From positions 1 through 19,171 of the forward strand of contig CAYPHA010000082.1 of assembly GCA_964410215.1 (NCBI GenBank): a stretch of 19,171 nt of DNA, written 5' to 3'. How positions within the stretch are numbered: the stretch's first letter is position 1; each line of letters opens with the position of its first letter. The notes below the pieces were generated by a model. It ran no database searches and was not told the origin of the DNA. It worked only from the letters and a program-made list of their open reading frames with translations. This DNA is from CAYPHA01 sp964410215 (lineage in GTDB: Bacteria > Calditrichota > Calditrichia > Calditrichales > CAYPHA01). Below are positions 8,320 through 16,291 of the stretch, piece after piece. A program made the translations under genes and the position numbers.

Positions 8320-11154
8320 TTACGATCCTCCGCGCATACGGAGTTCCTTCTTTAAAAACAGTCCCGTATGCGACTTCTTTAGCCGGCTCAGTTTCTCGGG
8401 TGTCCCCTGGCCGACAATCTTCCCGCCGTTATCGCCGCCCTCCGGTCCGACATCGATAATCCAGTCGGCCGTTTTGATCACATCCAGATTATGCTCTATA
8501 ACGATAACCGTATTGCCCTTGTCAACCAGGCGGTTCAGAACGTCAAGCAACATGTTGATATCCTCGAAATGCAGGCCGGTGGTCGGTTCATCCAGGATAT
8601 AGAGCGTGTTACCGGTTCCGATTTTGGACAGTTCCGTGGCCAGCTTGACCCGCTGTGCCTCGCCGCCTGAAAGGGTCGTCGCCGGCTGACCGAGATGTAT
8701 GTATCCCAGTCCGACATCGTACAGGGTTTTCAACCGGCGGTGTACGGCAGGAATATTGGACAGGAATTCCATGGCCTGGTTAACCGTCATATCGAGCACA
8801 TCGGCAATTGATTTTCCCTTGTACCTGATCTGCAGTGTTTCGCGGTTATAGCGTTTACCCTTACAGATTTCGCACTGCACGTAGACATCCGGCAGAAAAT
8901 GCATTTCAATTTTTTTGATACCGTCGCCCTCACAACTCTCGCACCGTCCGCCTTTGACGTTAAAACTGAACCGGCCGGGTTTATAGCCGCGGATTTTGGA
9001 TTCCGGCAACTGGCTGAAGATATCACGGATAGGGGCAAAAAGACCGGTATAGGTGGCCGGGTTTGACCGGGGGGTGCGTCCGATCGGCGATTGATCCAGA
9101 TCGATTACCTTATCGATATGCTCCAGGCCTTCGATGGATTTGTAGCGTAACGGCGCTTTTTTCGCGCTGTAAAAATGACGGGCCAGGGCTGTGAACAGGG
9201 TTTCGTTTACCAGACTGCTCTTCCCTGAACCGGATACACCGGTGATACAGATCAGTTTCCCCAGCGGAAAACCGACATCCAGGTTTTTCAGATTATTGCC
9301 GCGGGCTCCCTTCAGGGTAAGGACTTTGCCGTTTCCATCCCTTCGCGTTTCCGGCGTTGGTATCGATTTCTTACCGGAGAGATAAAGACCCGTCAGGCTT
9401 TTCGGACAACCGGTAACGGTTTCCGGCGGACCGGCACAGACCACTTCCCCGCCATGACGTCCGGCGCGCGGCCCCAGGTCGATGACATAATCCGAAGACT
9501 CGATGGTCTCGCGGTCATGTTCCACAACAAGTACCGTATTGCCCAGGTCGCGCAAATGCTGCAGGGTATGAATCAGTTTCTGGTTATCGCGCTGATGCAG
9601 ACCGATACTCGGCTCATCCAGAATATAGAGAACGCCGACAAGCTGAGACCCGATCTGCGTTGCCAGGCGGATGCGCTGTGCTTCACCACCCGACAGCGTA
9701 CCCGCCGCCCGGCTCAGCGACAGATACTCCAGTCCGACATTGATCAGGAATTGCAGGCGTTGCTTCACCTCTTTCAGTATCTGACGGGCAATTTCCTGTT
9801 CCTCCCTGTTCAGTTCGAGATCGCCGAAAAACCATGATACCTCTTTAATGGACATCCCGGTCAGGTCATGGATGTTTTTTTCTTTGATCGTAACCGCCAG
9901 GACTTCTTTACGCAAGCGTGTTCCGTTACAATCCGAACAGACCACGTTATTCATATAACTCTCAATCCAGCGCCGGACATGCTGAGACGAGGTCTGTTTA
10001 TACCGCCGGAGCAGATTGTTTATGATACCCTCATACTGCGTTTCCCATTCGTAGTAACTGCGCTTGCTTTTATAGCGGAATTTCATGCGTTCTCCGCCCG
10101 TCCCGTAGAGGATCGTCTGGCGCACATTCTGCGGGAGCTGTTTCCAGGGCGTATCCAGGCTGAATCCCATAATCCGCGACAGGTTTACGATCATCTCATA
10201 ATACCAGCCATCTGTTTTCCCCCTCAGAACACTGATGGCGCCGCCATTGATCGAAAGGTCCTCATTGGTTACAATCAATCCCGGGTCGATCTCAGTCAGC
10301 GCTCCGAGGCCGTCGCATTTCGGGCAGGCGCCGTAGGGGCTGTTGAAGGAAAACATACGCGGTGCCGGTTCTTCGAAGGAAAGGCCGCAGTGAGCGCAGG
10401 CATATTGTTCACTGAACAGAACGTCTTCATCCGTATCGAGGCGGTTGACATAAGACAGTCCGGCTCCCTGTTTCAGGGCCAGTTCGATGGAGTCGGTCAG
10501 CCGTTTCTGTATATCCTCTTTTACCACCAGCCGGTCGATGATCAGTTCTATGCTGTGCTTCTTGTTTTTTTCCAGCTCGATGTCCTCATCGAGGGTAAAC
10601 AGGTTGCCGTCGACACGTACACGCACAAAACCGTCCTTGCTCAGTTGATGGAAGAGTTCCCGGTACTCTCCTTTCCGTCCCCGGACCAGCGGCGCCATCA
10701 CCTGGATGCGCGTACCTTCCGGCCAGGACAGAATCGTATCGACGATTTGCTGGACGGTTTGTTTCGCAACGGGGCGGCCGCATTCCGGACAGTGCAGTTT
10801 CCCGATACGGGCAAAGAGCAGGCGGAAATAATCATAGATCTCGGTGACCGTTCCCACGGTGGACCGTGGATTCCGGCTGGTGGATTTCTGTTCGATGGAT
10901 ATGGCCGGAGACAGACCGTCGATGTAATCGACGTCCGGCTTTTCCATCAGTCCCAGGAACTGACGGGCATAGGCACTCAGCGACTCCACATAGCGGCGCT
11001 GCCCCTCGGCATAGATCGTATCAAAAGCCAGACTGGACTTTCCGGAACCGGATAGACCGGTAATCACGACCAGTTTATCACGCGGAATTTCCACGCTGAT
11101 ATTCTTTAAATTATGTTCTCTCGCCCCTTTGACGAGAATGGCGTTCTTTTTCAC
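8320..11154 (-). CDS. uvrA: Excinuclease ABC subunit A (UvrA)
   Basis: DNA-damage sensor of nucleotide excision repair; as a dimer it finds lesions and loads UvrB. It is 944 residues, the standard length. First ABC module: Walker A GLSGSGKS at 33-40, signature LSGGEAQRIRLA, Walker B LYILDEPSIGLHQRD. Second module: Walker A GVSGSGKS at 639-646, signature LSGGEAQRVKLA, Walker B LYILDEPTTGLHFED. Zinc-binding cysteine pairs are visible as CAHC...CPKC and CESC...CEIC, with an extra CPEC near residue 121. The start is GTG at 11154; the preceding sequence has no good ribosome-binding site, but this start matches the family's N-terminus. The left arm of a palindromic repeat lies 30 bp upstream. I recognise no LexA box. 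Confidence 0.98.
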   Translation of the reverse strand: MKKNAILVKGAREHNLKNISVEIPRDKLVVITGLSGSGKSSLAFDTIYAEGQRRYVESLSAYARQFLGLMEKPDVDYIDGLSPAISIEQKSTSRNPRSTVGTVTEIYDYFRLLFARIGKLHCPECGRPVAKQTVQQIVDTILSWPEGTRIQVMAPLVRGRKGEYRELFHQLSKDGFVRVRVDGNLFTLDEDIELEKNKKHSIELIIDRLVVKEDIQKRLTDSIELALKQGAGLSYVNRLDTDEDVLFSEQYACAHCGLSFEEPAPRMFSFNSPYGACPKCDGLGALTEIDPGLIVTNEDLSINGGAISVLRGKTDGWYYEMIVNLSRIMGFSLDTPWKQLPQNVRQTILYGTGGERMKFRYKSKRSYYEWETQYEGIINNLLRRYKQTSSQHVRRWIESYMNNVVCSDCNGTRLRKEVLAVTIKEKNIHDLTGMSIKEVSWFFGDLELNREEQEIARQILKEVKQRLQFLINVGLEYLSLSRAAGTLSGGEAQRIRLATQIGSQLVGVLYILDEPSIGLHQRDNQKLIHTLQHLRDLGNTVLVVEHDRETIESSDYVIDLGPRAGRHGGEVVCAGPPETVTGCPKSLTGLYLSGKKSIPTPETRRDGNGKVLTLKGARGNNLKNLDVGFPLGKLICITGVSGSGKSSLVNETLFTALARHFYSAKKAPLRYKSIEGLEHIDKVIDLDQSPIGRTPRSNPATYTGLFAPIRDIFSQLPESKIRGYKPGRFSFNVKGGRCESCEGDGIKKIEMHFLPDVYVQCEICKGKRYNRETLQIRYKGKSIADVLDMTVNQAMEFLSNIPAVHRRLKTLYDVGLGYIHLGQPATTLSGGEAQRVKLATELSKIGTGNTLYILDEPTTGLHFEDINMLLDVLNRLVDKGNTVIVIEHNLDVIKTADWIIDVGPEGGDNGGKIVGQGTPEKLSRLKKSHTGLFLKKELRMRGGS

Positions 11155-11183
11155 GGGCAGTTACTTGCGTTAGAATGTAATAC

Positions 11184-11324
11184 AACAGGAAACAGGAGGC
11201 AGATACTACCTTGTCATCCCCTGGGCTCTTTGGATGTGCGAACGTGCATGTCCCCATGCTCAAAGATTCTTTCAGGATGACAGGATATAATCTGCTACCT
11301 GCTTCCTGCCTCCTGCTTCCTGTT
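11184..11324. repeat. Nested palindromic element with 19-bp terminal inverted repeats
   Basis: The outer arms are AACAGGAAACAGGAGGCAG (11184-11202) and its inverted copy CTGCCTCCTGCTTCCTGTT (11306-11324), matching at 18 of 19 positions. Between them is a second inverted structure, TGTCATCC (11212-11219) with GGATGACA (11275-11282), whose interior also pairs as TCTTTG/CAAAGA and GCATG-TCCC-CATGC (11246-11259). It looks like a MITE or REP-type element set within another palindrome. No transposase is encoded. Confidence 0.75.
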
Positions 11325-11344
11325 TCCCTGTTTCCCTGTTTCCC
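11321..11344. repeat. Octanucleotide tandem repeat TGTTTCCC x3
   Basis: Three perfect contiguous copies of TGTTTCCC at 11321-11328, 11329-11336 and 11337-11344 overlap the right arm of the neighbouring inverted repeat. The tract is short and non-coding, probably from slippage expansion of the arm sequence. Confidence 0.8.
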
Positions 11345-11511
11345 TGAAACAATAATTTACGAGAATTTTAAAGTTATCAAAAATATATTTTATTCCTGAT
11401 AACAATGATGAAAAGTATATTATATTGTAGCGGCTGGTATTTATATTTACACGCTTACGGTAAAAAAGGAAGGCCGTAAAACAGACACGATTTCACGAAA
11501 AATGGTTCTTA

Positions 11512-11603
11512 CGAAATAGTATCATTTGATACTAACTATAAATAAGGCAATATTGCCTAATAGTAAATAGTGGCATGCAATGCGCTGTATTCGAAATAGT
11601 GGA
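11512..11603. promoter_or_regulatory. Cluster of short palindromes and AAATAGT direct repeats
   Basis: Two clean dyads lie close together: AGTATCA-TT-TGATACT (11518-11533) and AGGCAATATTGCCT (11545-11558). Three copies of AAATAGT occur at 11514-11520, 11565-11571 and 11594-11600; the first and third extend to CGAAATAGT, and the second and third to AAATAGTGG. The arrangement could be operator sites or part of a structured transcript. No bound regulator can be named. Confidence 0.35.
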
Positions 11604-11611
11604 CAGGAGTA

Positions 11612-12970
11612 CTAAACCAATTCGTGTTTTTTTATCTTGGTCATCAGCGTGGTACGGTTAACCTTCAGCAGTTTGGCTGTTTTCGCCTTGTTAAAATCAT
11701 TCTGTTTCAGCGCTTCCTCGATCACCCGGCGCTCGTAGTCATCGACCAGCTCGGTCAGCCCGTGTGTTCCGAGCTCTATCCGGATGTCCTCCCGGCGTGA
11801 ATTTTTAACAAAATCAGGTAAATCCGCATTAGCAATCGTCTCCGTTTTACTGAGCACCACGATGCGCTCGATCAGGTTTTCCAGTTCCCTGATATTACCG
11901 GGATAGCGGTAGGCCTCCAGAAGGCCGAGGGCATCTTCTTCGATATCACCGATATTTTTGCCGTAGATTTTATTGTATTTTTCCATAAAGTGATAGATGA
12001 GGTATTTAATGTCATCCTTCCGCTCCCGCAGGGGCGGTACGACGATCGGGATAACATTCAGACGGTAGTAGAGGTCCTGGCGGAAGGTCTCTTCTTCCAT
12101 GGCCTTTTCCAGATCCTTGTTGGTTGCCGCCAGGATACGCACGTCAACCTTTATCGTTTCTGTACCACCTACGCGCTCAAATTCGCCTTCCTGCAGCACC
12201 CGCAGCAGTTTCAGCTGCATATTCAGTGAGATATCCCCGATTTCATCGAGGAAGAGCGTGCCGCCGTTGGCCAGTTCGAAGCGGCCGATTTTATCCTTGA
12301 TAGCGCCGGTAAAGGCACCGCGAACATGTCCGAAGAGTTCACTTTCGAGCAGGCTTTCGGCGAGGACACCGCAATTGACCTTGACGAACGGTTTCTTGGA
12401 ACGCCCGCTGTTATAATGAATGGCATTGGCAATCAATTCTTTACCCGTACCGCTTTCCCCGCGGATCAGGACGGTCGTATTGGTCGCGGCGACATCCTTG
12501 ACCAGTTCAAACAGCTCTTTAATGTTATGTGTTTTACCAATCATATTGGTAAAATCATATTTCTGCTGCAGTTTGTTGAGTAAATACTCGTTTTCTTTAA
12601 TCAGCGAGCTGAGCTGGGATATGCGTTCCACTTTAGCCAGGATCTCGTCGAGACGCAGCGGTTTGAGAATATAATCCCGGGCACCCATTTTCATGGCCTG
12701 AACTGCTGTTTCGATGGTGCCGTGGGCTGTTGCCAGGATGACGGGTATATTAGGGTAGTCCTTGTTCAGAATCTGAAGCAGTTGTATGCCATCCATCCGG
12801 GGCATACGAAGGTCTGTTAAAATGATATCCGGTTCATTCAGTTTGATCTTTTCAATAGCTTCGATACCATTTGTAGCGGTATCGGCCAGATAGCCTTTAC
12901 CTTCGAAAAGTTCCTCCATCAGTTCCAGTGTATCCGGTTCATCATCCACTAATAAAATCCGATTCTTCAT
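11612..12970 (-). CDS. Sigma-54-dependent response regulator, NtrC family
   Basis: Two-component regulator that activates RNA polymerase-sigma54 from upstream enhancers. With the ATG at 12970 it has 452 residues. I prefer this start to the TTG at 12997 because GGGAGG lies just upstream and the protein then begins MKNRILLVDDE like other receivers. Receiver domain 1-118: acidic Asp9-Asp10, phospho-acceptor Asp53, Lys103. AAA+ domain: Walker A GESGTGKE (171-178), the sigma54-contacting GAFTGA loop (218-223), Walker B LFLDE (239-243). A Fis-type helix-turn-helix occupies about 425-452. It is 38 bp downstream of gltX and may be cotranscribed with it. No histidine kinase is nearby, so signal and targets are unknown. 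Confidence 0.95.
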   Translation of the reverse strand: MKNRILLVDDEPDTLELMEELFEGKGYLADTATNGIEAIEKIKLNEPDIILTDLRMPRMDGIQLLQILNKDYPNIPVILATAHGTIETAVQAMKMGARDYILKPLRLDEILAKVERISQLSSLIKENEYLLNKLQQKYDFTNMIGKTHNIKELFELVKDVAATNTTVLIRGESGTGKELIANAIHYNSGRSKKPFVKVNCGVLAESLLESELFGHVRGAFTGAIKDKIGRFELANGGTLFLDEIGDISLNMQLKLLRVLQEGEFERVGGTETIKVDVRILAATNKDLEKAMEEETFRQDLYYRLNVIPIVVPPLRERKDDIKYLIYHFMEKYNKIYGKNIGDIEEDALGLLEAYRYPGNIRELENLIERIVVLSKTETIANADLPDFVKNSRREDIRIELGTHGLTELVDDYERRVIEEALKQNDFNKAKTAKLLKVNRTTLMTKIKKHELV

Positions 12971-13008
12971 CGGGCCTCCCAGATCTTTCCCTTCCAAACG
13001 CGGAAGTA

Positions 13009-14439
13009 TTAATGCTGTATATAATCTATCGCTTTGTCGATACGGTCCATGACTTTGCTTTTACCCAGAATATATATCAGTTCGAAGATACCCGGACTTT
13101 CCGTTTTTCCGGTCAGTGCCAGCCGCAGCGGATGAATCACTTTGCCCGCAGATACCTCCTGCCCGGCGGCAAACGCCCTGATCAACTGCTCGATGGCACC
13201 GGTGTCACCAAACAGGCTGTCGTCTGCAGCGGAAAAGGCTTCCCGTATACCTTTCAGCGAAGCGGCACCGTTTTCGGTAAAATATTTTCGTATACCTTTA
13301 GAATCATAATCCCCCGGGGGATCGAAAAACAGCCTCAGAGAGCTAACCAGTTCCTGTATAGTATACACTCTTTGCTTCTGTAATTCAATCAGGAGATTCA
13401 TTATTTTTATTTCTTCGGGCCTGTACGTGTAGCCCGCCTGTGCCAGTGCATCTGTCACGTGGTGTCGCATGGTGTCCGCCGGCATTTCCGACAGGTACTT
13501 CCGGTTCATCCAGAGCAGTTTTTTTTGGTCGAAAACGGCCGCCGATTTATTGACCCTTCCCAGGTCGAACCGTTCCAGGATCTGCTCACGCGGCATATAT
13601 TCCGTATCGTCACCCGTGGCCCAGCCCAGGAGGCACAGGTAGTTGAACAACGCATCGGAAAGGATACCCATCTCCCGGAACTCTTCTATGGAGGTTGCGC
13701 CGTGCCTTTTGGAAAGACGCACTTTATCCGGACCGAGTATTAACGGGATATGTCCGAATTGCGGGACCGGCATTTCCAGTGCCTCATAGAGCAGAATCTG
13801 TTTAGGCGTATTGGAAAGATGATCATCCCCGCGCAGCACCAGGGTCACACCCATATCATGGTCATCGGCGACGACGGCCATCTGATACGTGGGCGTCCCA
13901 TCCATCCGCTGTATAATAAAATCATCCAGCGTTTCACTGCTGACCACTGTCTCACCGTGAATGCGGTCCGTAAAACGAATATCTTTAGCGGGAATATGCA
14001 GGCGGATGGAACAGGGTTTTCCGGCAGCGAGGTTTTCCGCTATCTCTTCCCCGGAAAGGTTCAGGCAGCGACGGTCATACCGGAAGGTTCCGCCCCCCTT
14101 TTCAACAGCCTCACGGCGTTCTTTCAGCTCTTCTTTCGTGCAGAAACAGCGATAGGCCTTATTATTCTTCAGGAGCGCTTCCACGTACTTCCTGTGGCTT
14201 TCGAGGCGCCCGCTCTGGTATACGATTTCGCCATCCCACTGCAATCCCAGCCATTCCATACTGGAGATAATCTGCCGGACGGATGCTTCCGTGGAACGCT
14301 GACGGTCTGTATCTTCGATACGAAGCAGGAACGAACCATTGGATTGACGGGCAACCAGCCAGTTAAAAATGGCCGTACGCGCACCGCCCAGATGTAGAAA
14401 TCCTGTCGGACTTGGAGCAAACCGTACGTTTTCGCCCAC
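13009..14439 (-). CDS. gltX: Glutamate--tRNA ligase
   Basis: Class I aminoacyl-tRNA synthetase charging tRNA-Glu in the cytoplasm; many bacterial forms also charge tRNA-Gln for later amidation, and this cannot be decided here. It is 476 residues, the typical length. The HIGH-type motif is in APSPTGFLHLGGAR (8-21) and the KMSKS equivalent is VRLSKRHG (240-247). A zinc-site pattern CFC...YDRRC has Cys98, Cys100, Tyr121 and Cys125. The alpha-helical anticodon-binding region fills the C-terminal third. The start is GTG at 14439 with AGGCGG just upstream. An MFS gene diverges from it, and the NtrC-type regulator follows downstream. Confidence 0.96.
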   Translation of the reverse strand: MGENVRFAPSPTGFLHLGGARTAIFNWLVARQSNGSFLLRIEDTDRQRSTEASVRQIISSMEWLGLQWDGEIVYQSGRLESHRKYVEALLKNNKAYRCFCTKEELKERREAVEKGGGTFRYDRRCLNLSGEEIAENLAAGKPCSIRLHIPAKDIRFTDRIHGETVVSSETLDDFIIQRMDGTPTYQMAVVADDHDMGVTLVLRGDDHLSNTPKQILLYEALEMPVPQFGHIPLILGPDKVRLSKRHGATSIEEFREMGILSDALFNYLCLLGWATGDDTEYMPREQILERFDLGRVNKSAAVFDQKKLLWMNRKYLSEMPADTMRHHVTDALAQAGYTYRPEEIKIMNLLIELQKQRVYTIQELVSSLRLFFDPPGDYDSKGIRKYFTENGAASLKGIREAFSAADDSLFGDTGAIEQLIRAFAAGQEVSAGKVIHPLRLALTGKTESPGIFELIYILGKSKVMDRIDKAIDYIQH

Positions 14440-14548
14440 GTTTCCGCCTAAAAAATTAATATTGGAATTACTTCAATTGTGAGTTAATATTTATATCGCT
14501 TGGTAAGAATTTAATTTACATAACCTTATAAGGCAAGGGTTTCTACCG

Positions 14549-15802
14549 GTGTTCCGGAAATCGATCCAATATTACAAATTCTGTGCATACGGATTTCTCA
14601 AAAATCTGCGGTTTTTTGATGTATTCCTGATCTTGTTTTTCCGGGAGACCGGATTATCCTATTTACAAATCGGAACACTGTATTCCGTCCGCCAGATTGC
14701 CATCAATATTTTTGAGGTGCCGTCCGGACTTGTCGCTGATTTACTGGGACGAAAAAACGCTCTGCTTTTTTCGTTCCTGTCATACATCCTTTCTTTTCTG
14801 CTTTTTTATTTTTCACCGGGTTATTCGCTTTTTCTTGTATCGATGTTCGTTTTCGGCATTGGTGAAGCGTTCCGGTCCGGTACACACAAAGCCATGATCC
14901 TGGCCTACCTGGAGCACAATGATCTGCTTGAACACAAGACAGCATATTATGGCCACACCCGTTCCTGGTCGCAGTTCGGTTCAGCCATCAGTTCACTGGG
15001 AGCAATGCTTATCGTATTTTTTTCGCACAATTACCGCAGTGTATTTCTGTTCACCATCGTTCCGTATGTACTCGATCTGCTGCTGGTCGCCAGTTATCCC
15101 TCCTCGTTAAACCTGGTAAGGCAACGGGAGACGATGGAAAAAATAGGACCGAGGCTGTTACAGGACTTCCGCCTGTTATGGTCGAAGTTTTTACTGCTTA
15201 TCCGCCGTCCGGAGAGTGTCCGGGGCATATTCAGCGCCGCGGCTTATATCGGGTTTTTCAAATCTACCAAAGACTATCTTCAGCCTGTCCTGGAAGTGAC
15301 CGCCATGTCACTTCCCCTTTACATGGCCTGGAGTGGTGAACGGCGGTCAGCCGTATTGATCGGTATCGTCTATTTCCTGATCTATTTGCTGACCTCAGCT
15401 ACTTCACGGAACGCCTGGCGGATGGAACGGCGCTTTCATGACATTAAAAAGGCCATCGATCAACTCTACCTGTGGGGTATTGCCGGCATCGGCCTGTCCG
15501 GAATTTTTCTGTATATCGGATGGAAGGTACCGGCGATCCTTCTCTTTATCGTGCTTTTCGTTGTACAAAACCTGCGTCGTCCGATGGTCGTCAGTTACCT
15601 GGGAAGTGTGATCGATTCCGGCATACTGGCTTCCGGGTTGTCGATAGAATCCCAGTTCCAGACACTGCTTATCTTCATTTTCGCACCTGTTCTGGGACTG
15701 CTCTGTGACACGCTTGGAATAGCAGGCGGTTTAATCATCAGCAGCCTTTTTTTTATGCTGATCTATCCTATAATCCGTCTTCAGGGCAGGGACCTGATTT
15801 GA
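14549..15802 (+). CDS. MFS transporter of unknown substrate
   Basis: A 417-residue inner-membrane carrier with about 10-12 predicted hydrophobic helices. The loop between helices 2 and 3 carries the MFS signature GLVADLLGRKNAL (60-72), including Asp64 and Arg68. The N-terminal half is typical (helices near 22-32, 40-60, 70-88, 90-108), a basic central loop lies around residues 190-225, and the last helices end at RLQGRDLI. The start is GTG at 14549 with AAGGG about 11 nt upstream, which is not strong. It is the only protein gene on the plus strand and has its own 109-bp divergent spacer with gltX, which contains a CCTTATAAGG palindrome near 14524. Nothing nearby indicates the substrate. Confidence 0.88.
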   Translation: MFRKSIQYYKFCAYGFLKNLRFFDVFLILFFRETGLSYLQIGTLYSVRQIAINIFEVPSGLVADLLGRKNALLFSFLSYILSFLLFYFSPGYSLFLVSMFVFGIGEAFRSGTHKAMILAYLEHNDLLEHKTAYYGHTRSWSQFGSAISSLGAMLIVFFSHNYRSVFLFTIVPYVLDLLLVASYPSSLNLVRQRETMEKIGPRLLQDFRLLWSKFLLLIRRPESVRGIFSAAAYIGFFKSTKDYLQPVLEVTAMSLPLYMAWSGERRSAVLIGIVYFLIYLLTSATSRNAWRMERRFHDIKKAIDQLYLWGIAGIGLSGIFLYIGWKVPAILLFIVLFVVQNLRRPMVVSYLGSVIDSGILASGLSIESQFQTLLIFIFAPVLGLLCDTLGIAGGLIISSLFFMLIYPIIRLQGRDLI

Positions 15803-15872
15803 CAACCACATCGATTTAAGGGCTTGATATTTAATGCCCCGATGATTAGCTTTACCCGCGTGATGGGTGTTA

Positions 15873-16042
15873 ACCACAAAGTCACCAAGAACGGGGATTA
15901 ATACAAAATAAAAAGTAAAAAATACAAAATATAGTATAGTGTGGTAAACAACCATTAACCATTCTTTTCCTTCGTACAGTATATATTTTGTATTTTGTAT
16001 TTTGTACTTTGTATTACTTCGTGCACCTGGTGCCTTTGTGGT
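15873..16042. repeat. Large nested palindromic element upstream of tRNA-Ser
   Basis: The outer arms are ACCACAAAGTCACC (15873-15886) and GGTGCCTTTGTGGT (16029-16042), inverted copies with one mismatch. Inside is a second AT-rich inverted pair: a TAATACAAAATA-type run (15899-15932) and its counterpart of TATTTTGTATTTTGTA type (15982-16016). The outer word resembles a family of dispersed repeats known from several environmental phyla. It ends 12 bp before the tRNA. No coding capacity is seen. Confidence 0.7.
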
Positions 16043-16054
16043 AAGTCTTCTTCC

Positions 16055-16144
<90 letters not shown>

Positions 16145-16146
16145 TT

Positions 16147-16184
16147 ACTGGCAGTTAGTGAGCGTTAGCGAGCTTACTGCCAGT
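16147..16184. repeat. Inverted repeat directly after tRNA-Ser
   Basis: Perfect 9-bp arms ACTGGCAGT (16147-16155) and ACTGCCAGT (16176-16184) enclose a 20-nt loop that itself contains repeated GAGCGTTAGCGAGC-like words. It begins two bases after the CCA end. It could be a processing or stop signal for the tRNA or another dispersed palindrome; the lack of a T-tract argues against an intrinsic terminator. Confidence 0.6.
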
Positions 16185-16291
16185 TATGTCCCGGTAAGCG
16201 CCAGGATCTGTTCCGGTTCTGTGCAGCTCTGAAAAACGAAATAGAGAAAAAAATCAGGTCCTAAGGCATCATTTGGGCGCGTTTCAGGGTT

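Larger units (their letters stand above)
11155..11611. other. 457-bp AT-rich non-coding region upstream of uvrA
   Basis: No supportable ORF. The uvrA-proximal part holds a nested palindromic element (11184-11344). The rest is AT-rich with several dyads: GTTATC/GATAAC (11373-11378 with 11398-11403), TTACGG/CCGTAA (11455-11460 with 11474-11479), and the cluster at 11512-11603. The uvrA promoter and any terminator for the NtrC-type gene should lie here, but I cannot identify either with confidence. A small RNA is possible. Confidence 0.5.

Noticed and set aside
9868..11055. 395-codon plus-strand open frame
   Set aside because: It is antisense to uvrA, whose domains and motifs are complete; the reverse translation shows no recognisable domain.
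11285..11350. CRISPR-like or minisatellite array in the CCTGCTTCC / TGTTTCCC run
   Set aside because: The units are 8 bp, contiguous and only three, with no spacers and no cas genes.
12971..12997. Longer N-terminus for the NtrC-type regulator from a TTG
   Set aside because: The added nine residues precede a normal receiver start, and GGGAGG sits immediately before the ATG at 12970.
13750..14397. 215-codon plus-strand open frame
   Set aside because: It is antisense to gltX, which has intact class I motifs in the other strand.
14440..14548. Divergent promoters between gltX and the MFS gene
   Set aside because: The spacer is AT-rich, and I could not find a -35/-10 pair with good spacing that stood out from chance in either direction.
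16147..16184. Intrinsic terminator for the tRNA
   Set aside because: The hairpin has a 20-nt loop and no T-tract on either strand.
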